Origin: an uncultured Eubacteriales bacterium
GTDB taxonomy: Bacteria > Bacillota > Clostridia > Christensenellales > Aristaeellaceae
NCBI GenBank assembly: GCA_902801165.1
Contig: CADCHI010000032.1
Coordinates: 1-43,067, forward strand
Reading direction: 5' to 3'
DNA length: 43,067 bases
Position 1 is the first letter of the stretch, and each line of letters begins with the position of its first letter. Positions 39,496 to 43,067 of this stretch are shown here, piece by piece. The notes beneath the pieces were generated by a model. That model saw only the letters and a list, made by a program, of their open reading frames with translations, had not been told where the DNA came from and made no database searches. A program made the position numbers and the translations under genes.

Positions 39496-41028
39496 GTGAA
39501 GGACGTAAACGCCATCGAGCTTCGGAACATATCCAAGCGCTTCGGCAAGGTGGTCGCCAACGACCGGATCAATCTGTCCGTGCGCAGCGGAGAGATCCTG
39601 GCCATACTGGGCGAGAACGGCAGCGGCAAGACCACGCTGATGAACATGATCTCCGGCATCTATTACCCGGACGAGGGCCAGATCTTCGTCCAGGGCGAAG
39701 AGGTGAGCATCCGCTCGCCGAAGGACGCCTTCCCGCTGGGCATCGGCATGATTCACCAGCACTTCAAGCTGGTGGACGTGCTCACCGCCGCGGAGAACAT
39801 CGTGCTGGGGCTCTCCGGCCCCACGAAGCTGGACATCACCGCCGTGGCGACGCGCATCAGCAAGCTGGCCCACAAGTACGGCTTCGAGATCGACCCCTTC
39901 AAGAAGGTCTACGAGATGTCCGTGTCCGAGAAGCAGACGGTGGAGATCGTGAAGATGCTCTATCGCGGCGCGAACATACTGATCCTGGACGAGCCCACCG
40001 CGGTGCTGACGCCCCAGGAGACGGACAGCCTGTTCGCCGTGCTGCGCAACATGCGGGACGCGGGCAACGCCATCATCATCATCACCCACAAGCTGAACGA
40101 GGTGCTGGCCCTGTCCGACCGCGTGGCCGTGCTCCACAAGGGCAAGTACATCGGCACCGTGGAGACCTCCGAGGCCACCGTGGAATCCCTGACGGAGATG
40201 ATGGTGGGCAAGAAGGTGACGCTGAACATCGACCGCCCCGACCCGGTGAACCCGGAGCTCCGGCTGAACGTGAAGGACGTCACCTGCGTGAACAAGGAGG
40301 GCGTGATCACCCTGAACCACGCCAGCTTCACCGCCTTCGGCGGGGAGATCCTGGGCATCGCGGGCGTGGCCGGCAGCGGCCAGAAGGAGCTGCTGGAGTC
40401 CATCGCCGGCCTGACCCCCAAGGAGTCCGGCGAGATCGACTACTATCCGCCGAACCAGCCCATGCAGGAGATCTCCAAAATGAGCGCCGTGGAGATCAGC
40501 CGGCTGGGCATCAAGCTGTCCTTCGTGCCGGAGGACCGCCTGGGCATGGGCCTGGTTGGCCCCATGGACATGGTCGACAACATGATGATCCGCAGCTACA
40601 AGAAGGGCGGCTTCTTCTGGGCCGACCGCCGCGCGCCGAAGACCCTGGCCGAGCGCATCATCAGCGAGCTGGAGGTCTCCACCCCGGGCGTGAGCACGCC
40701 GGTGGGCAAGCTCTCCGGCGGCAACGTGCAGAAGGTGCTGGTGGGCCGTGAGATCTCCTCCGCGCCCATCGTGCTGATGGTGGCCTATCCCGTGCGCGGG
40801 CTGGACATCAACTCCTCCTACACCATCTACCGCCTGCTGAACGAGCAGAAGAAGCGCGGCGTGGCCGTGCTGTGCGTGGGCGAGGACCTGGACGTGCTGC
40901 TGGCGCTGTGTGACAGGATCCTGGTGCTGTGCGACGGCAAGGTGACCGGCATCGTGGACGCGCGAACCGCCACCAAGGAGCAGATCGGTCTGCTGATGAC
41001 CCATACCGGAAAGGGAGGTGCCCGCTGA
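39496..41028 (+). CDS. BMP-family nucleoside ABC importer, ATP-binding protein (YufO-like)
   Basis: 510 residues with two fused nucleotide-binding domains. GTG at 39496 lies eight bases after AGGAGGG and begins KDVNAIELRNISKRFGKVVA. Domain 1 has Walker A GENGSGKTT, MIHQHFKLVDVLTAAENIVL, a modified signature MSVSEKQTVEIVKML, Walker B ILILDEPTAVLTPQE and IIIITHKLNEV. Domain 2 has GVAGSGQKELLESIAGL, FVPEDRLGMGLVG, signature KLSGGNVQKVLVGREI and a degenerate Walker B (LMVAYPVRGLDINSS). The FKLVDVLTA and PVRGLD variants favour the nucleoside/BMP group over RbsA. The binding protein usually encoded just upstream is absent here. Confidence 0.93.
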   Translation: MKDVNAIELRNISKRFGKVVANDRINLSVRSGEILAILGENGSGKTTLMNMISGIYYPDEGQIFVQGEEVSIRSPKDAFPLGIGMIHQHFKLVDVLTAAENIVLGLSGPTKLDITAVATRISKLAHKYGFEIDPFKKVYEMSVSEKQTVEIVKMLYRGANILILDEPTAVLTPQETDSLFAVLRNMRDAGNAIIIITHKLNEVLALSDRVAVLHKGKYIGTVETSEATVESLTEMMVGKKVTLNIDRPDPVNPELRLNVKDVTCVNKEGVITLNHASFTAFGGEILGIAGVAGSGQKELLESIAGLTPKESGEIDYYPPNQPMQEISKMSAVEISRLGIKLSFVPEDRLGMGLVGPMDMVDNMMIRSYKKGGFFWADRRAPKTLAERIISELEVSTPGVSTPVGKLSGGNVQKVLVGREISSAPIVLMVAYPVRGLDINSSYTIYRLLNEQKKRGVAVLCVGEDLDVLLALCDRILVLCDGKVTGIVDARTATKEQIGLLMTHTGKGGAR

Positions 41029-42134
41029 TGGCAGGAAACAATCACGGCGTGCGCGAGCCGCTGCTGCATATCTCCAAGCGGGAGGACTGCGGGCTGCTGC
41101 GTGCCTGTCTGGTGCGGCTGGCGGCCATCGCTCTGGCGCTGGTGGTCTGCGCGGGCGTCATCTATTCTCTGACGGGCCTGAACCCGATCCAGGTGTACGC
41201 CGGCATCATCGACGGCGCGGTGGGCAGCAACCGCCGCCTGTGGGTCACCATCCGCGACACGCTGGCGCTGCTGCTGGTGGCAGTGGCCATCACCCCGGCC
41301 TTCCGGATGCGCTTCTGGAACGTGGGCGGCGAGGGCCAGGTGCTGGTCGGCGCGGCGGCCACCGCCGCGGTGATGATCAACCTGGGCGGCTCCGTGCCCA
41401 CCTGGCTGCTGTTTTTGCTGATGATCCTGGCGGCCATCGTCGCCGGCATGATCTGGGGCGTGCTGCCCGCGCTGTTCAAGGCGGGCTGGAACACCAACGA
41501 GACGCTGTTCACCCTGATGATGAACTACGTCGCCACCCAGCTGGTGGCCTTCTGCATCGTCTACTGGGAGAACCCCGCGGGCTCCAACAGCGTGGGCATC
41601 ATCAACTCCTCCGACAAGGTGGGCTGGCTGCCGCCGCTGTTCGGGCTGACCTACGGCTGGAACCTGGTGATGGTGCTGATCATCACCGTGTTCATGTACG
41701 TGTACCTGCGCTACTCCAAGCAGGGCTATGAGATCGCCTACGTGGGCCAGAGCGTGAACACCGCGCGCTACGCGGGCATCAACGTCAAGACCGTGATCGT
41801 GCGCACCATGGCCATCTCCGGCGCGCTGTGCGGCCTGGCGGGCTTCATACTGGTCAGCGGCGCGGGACACACCGTGTCCACCACGCTGGCAGGCGGCCGC
41901 GGCTTTACGGCCATCGTGGTGGCCTGGCTGTCCAAGCTGAACACCTTCACGATGATCGTGGTCTCCTTCCTGCTGACATTCATGGCCAAGGGCGCCATCC
42001 AGATCGCCAGCCAGTTCAGCCTGAACGAGAACGCCAGCGAGATCATCACCGGCATCATACTGTTCTTTGTGCTGGGCTGTGAATTCTTCATCAACTATCG
42101 GGTGAGTTTCCGCCACCGCCGGAAGGAGGACTGA
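41028..42134 (+). CDS. BMP-family nucleoside ABC importer, permease 1 (YufP-like)
   Basis: 368 residues. ATG at 41028 overlaps the ATPase stop (TGATG), with GGGAGGTG upstream. About eight to ten membrane helices; LVVCAGVIYSLTGLNPIQVY and AGIIDGAVGSNRRLWVTIRD, ALLLVAVAITPAFRMRFWNV and GGEGQVLVGAA are typical of this family (binding-protein-dependent transport system permease, RbsC/YufP branch). VGQSVNTARYAGINVKTVIV, RTMAISGALCGLAGF is the conserved cytoplasmic EAA-like loop. Works with the next gene as a heterodimeric channel. Confidence 0.94.
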   Translation: MAGNNHGVREPLLHISKREDCGLLRACLVRLAAIALALVVCAGVIYSLTGLNPIQVYAGIIDGAVGSNRRLWVTIRDTLALLLVAVAITPAFRMRFWNVGGEGQVLVGAAATAAVMINLGGSVPTWLLFLLMILAAIVAGMIWGVLPALFKAGWNTNETLFTLMMNYVATQLVAFCIVYWENPAGSNSVGIINSSDKVGWLPPLFGLTYGWNLVMVLIITVFMYVYLRYSKQGYEIAYVGQSVNTARYAGINVKTVIVRTMAISGALCGLAGFILVSGAGHTVSTTLAGGRGFTAIVVAWLSKLNTFTMIVVSFLLTFMAKGAIQIASQFSLNENASEIITGIILFFVLGCEFFINYRVSFRHRRKED

Positions 42135-42137
42135 GCC

Positions 42138-43067
42138 ATGGGCGCGATCATCGTATTCATCCAGAAGGCCATCGGCCAGGGCATCTGCATACTGTTCGGC
42201 GCGGACGGCGAGATTCTGACGGAGAAATCCGGCAACCTGAACCTGGGCGTGCCCGGCATGATGTACATGGGCGGCATCGCGGGCATCGCGGCGGCGTTCA
42301 TGTATGAGCGGGCCGTCGAGACGCCCAACGCGGCCATCGGCTTCCTGCTGGCCCTGCTGGCGGCGCTGCTGGCGGGCGGCCTGGGCGGCCTGATCTACAG
42401 CGTGCTCACCATCACCCTGCGGGCCAACCAGAACGTCTCCGGTCTGGCGCTGACCACCTTCGGCGTGGGCCTGGGCAACTTCTTCGGCGGCTCGATGGCC
42501 AAGCTGGCCGGCGGCGTGGGCCAGATCTCCACCGCCGTGACCGCCAGCGCCTTCCGCATCAAGGTGCCGCTGCTCAGCGACATCCCCGTGGTGGGCGACA
42601 TCCTGTTCAGCTACGGCTTTTTGACCTACTTCGCCATCGCGCTGTCGGTGGCACTGTCCTGGTATCTGAACCGCACCCGCCAGGGCCTGTGCCTGCGGGC
42701 CGTGGGCGAAAGCCCCGCCACCGCGGACGCCGCCGGCATCAACGTGAGCCTGTACAAGTACCTGGCCACCGTCATCGGCGGGGCCATCGCCGGCCTGGGC
42801 GGCCTGTACTTCGTCATGGAGTACTCCGGCGGCACCTGGACCAACAACGGCTTCGGCGACCGCGGCTGGCTGGCCGTGGCGCTGGTCATCTTCGCCCGCT
42901 GGCGCCCGCTGAACGCCATCTGGGGCGCCATGCTGTTCGGCGCGCTGTACATCCTCTACCTGTACATTCCCGGCCTGGGCCGCAGCACCCAGGAGATCTT
43001 CAAGATGCTGCCCTACGTGGTCACCATCATCGTGCTGATCCTCACCAGCCTGCGCAAGAAGAAGGAG
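42138..43067 (+). CDS. BMP-family nucleoside ABC importer, permease 2 (YufQ-like), cut by window end
   Basis: 310 codons are open to the window edge; the stop is outside, though KKKE at the edge suggests it is near. ATG at 42138 follows GGAAGGAGGA. Family marks: ADGEILTEKSGNLNLGVPGM, MYMGGIAGIAAAFMY, LTITLRANQNVSGLALTTFG, LRAVGESPATADAAGINVSL and LGGLYFVMEYSGGTWTNNGF, GDRGWLAVALVIFARWRPLN. Three bases separate it from permease 1. The substrate-binding protein may follow beyond the window. Confidence 0.94.
   Translation, partial: MGAIIVFIQKAIGQGICILFGADGEILTEKSGNLNLGVPGMMYMGGIAGIAAAFMYERAVETPNAAIGFLLALLAALLAGGLGGLIYSVLTITLRANQNVSGLALTTFGVGLGNFFGGSMAKLAGGVGQISTAVTASAFRIKVPLLSDIPVVGDILFSYGFLTYFAIALSVALSWYLNRTRQGLCLRAVGESPATADAAGINVSLYKYLATVIGGAIAGLGGLYFVMEYSGGTWTNNGFGDRGWLAVALVIFARWRPLNAIWGAMLFGALYILYLYIPGLGRSTQEIFKMLPYVVTIIVLILTSLRKKKE

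Overview
The window reads as chromosomal DNA of a GC-rich anaerobic member of the Bacillota (Clostridia-type). The family set supports this: HPr kinase, a CD3324-family regulator, an RNHCP protein, an FMN-riboswitch-controlled RibU, indolepyruvate:ferredoxin oxidoreductase, a SleB-type hydrolase, and strong GGAGG ribosome binding sites with many TGnTATAAT promoters. I cannot name the genus. I see no rRNA, tRNA, CRISPR array, phage module or transposase gene.

Layout. 1-3018 (minus strand): start of a clostripain-like C11 peptidase, then a Wzt/Wzm-type polysaccharide ABC exporter whose two genes are separated by repeat elements. 3266-6253: a large secreted repeat protein. 6569-7605: ybaB-recR. 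7966-9631: galE and a UBA/DUF4342 membrane protein. 9927-12188: a two-component system. 12266-13143: FMN riboswitch and ribU. 13510-19018 (minus strand): an apparent operon HAD phosphatase - hprK - ROK sugar kinase - pepT - DHHW protein. 19211-24423: scpB and two secreted or anchored envelope proteins, one with Big2 domains fused to a glycerophosphodiesterase. 24460-26770: iorAB. 26860-28783 (minus strand): SDR oxidoreductase and PfkB sugar kinase. 28943-31003: RluA-type pseudouridine synthase, a small membrane protein and a sugar isomerase-like TIM barrel. 31574-34170: deoC, a small secreted SH3-like protein and a stand-alone SIR2-like protein. 34378-37456: a polar amino acid ABC transporter and a YjjG-like phosphatase. 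37688-38523 (minus strand): RNHCP and CD3324-type genes behind a possible 10-codon leader and a 13-bp inverted repeat. 38730-39134 (minus strand): SleB-like hydrolase. 39496-end: ATPase and two permeases of a nucleoside (BMP/Yuf-type) ABC importer, cut by the window end.

Most genes are ordinary housekeeping or envelope functions. The unusual content is intergenic. There are several families of short non-coding elements. Family A is a TA-flanked, MITE-like element with terminal inverted repeats and an internal stem that shows compensatory changes between copies. Family C consists of AT-rich GAATTAG-type arrays in opposite orientation around a core. Element B is a 149-bp long hairpin, and element D is a tight cluster of about nine hairpins with inverted ends. 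A is nested inside C at two places, and one A copy supplies the stop codon of a response regulator and separates it from its kinase.

Other points worth a second look are the leader ORF and palindrome before the CD3324-RNHCP pair, the solitary SIR2-like gene, a cluster of DnaA-box-like motifs beside an AT-rich stretch at 31.0-31.4 kb, and an AATATGCA palindrome before the amino acid transporter.
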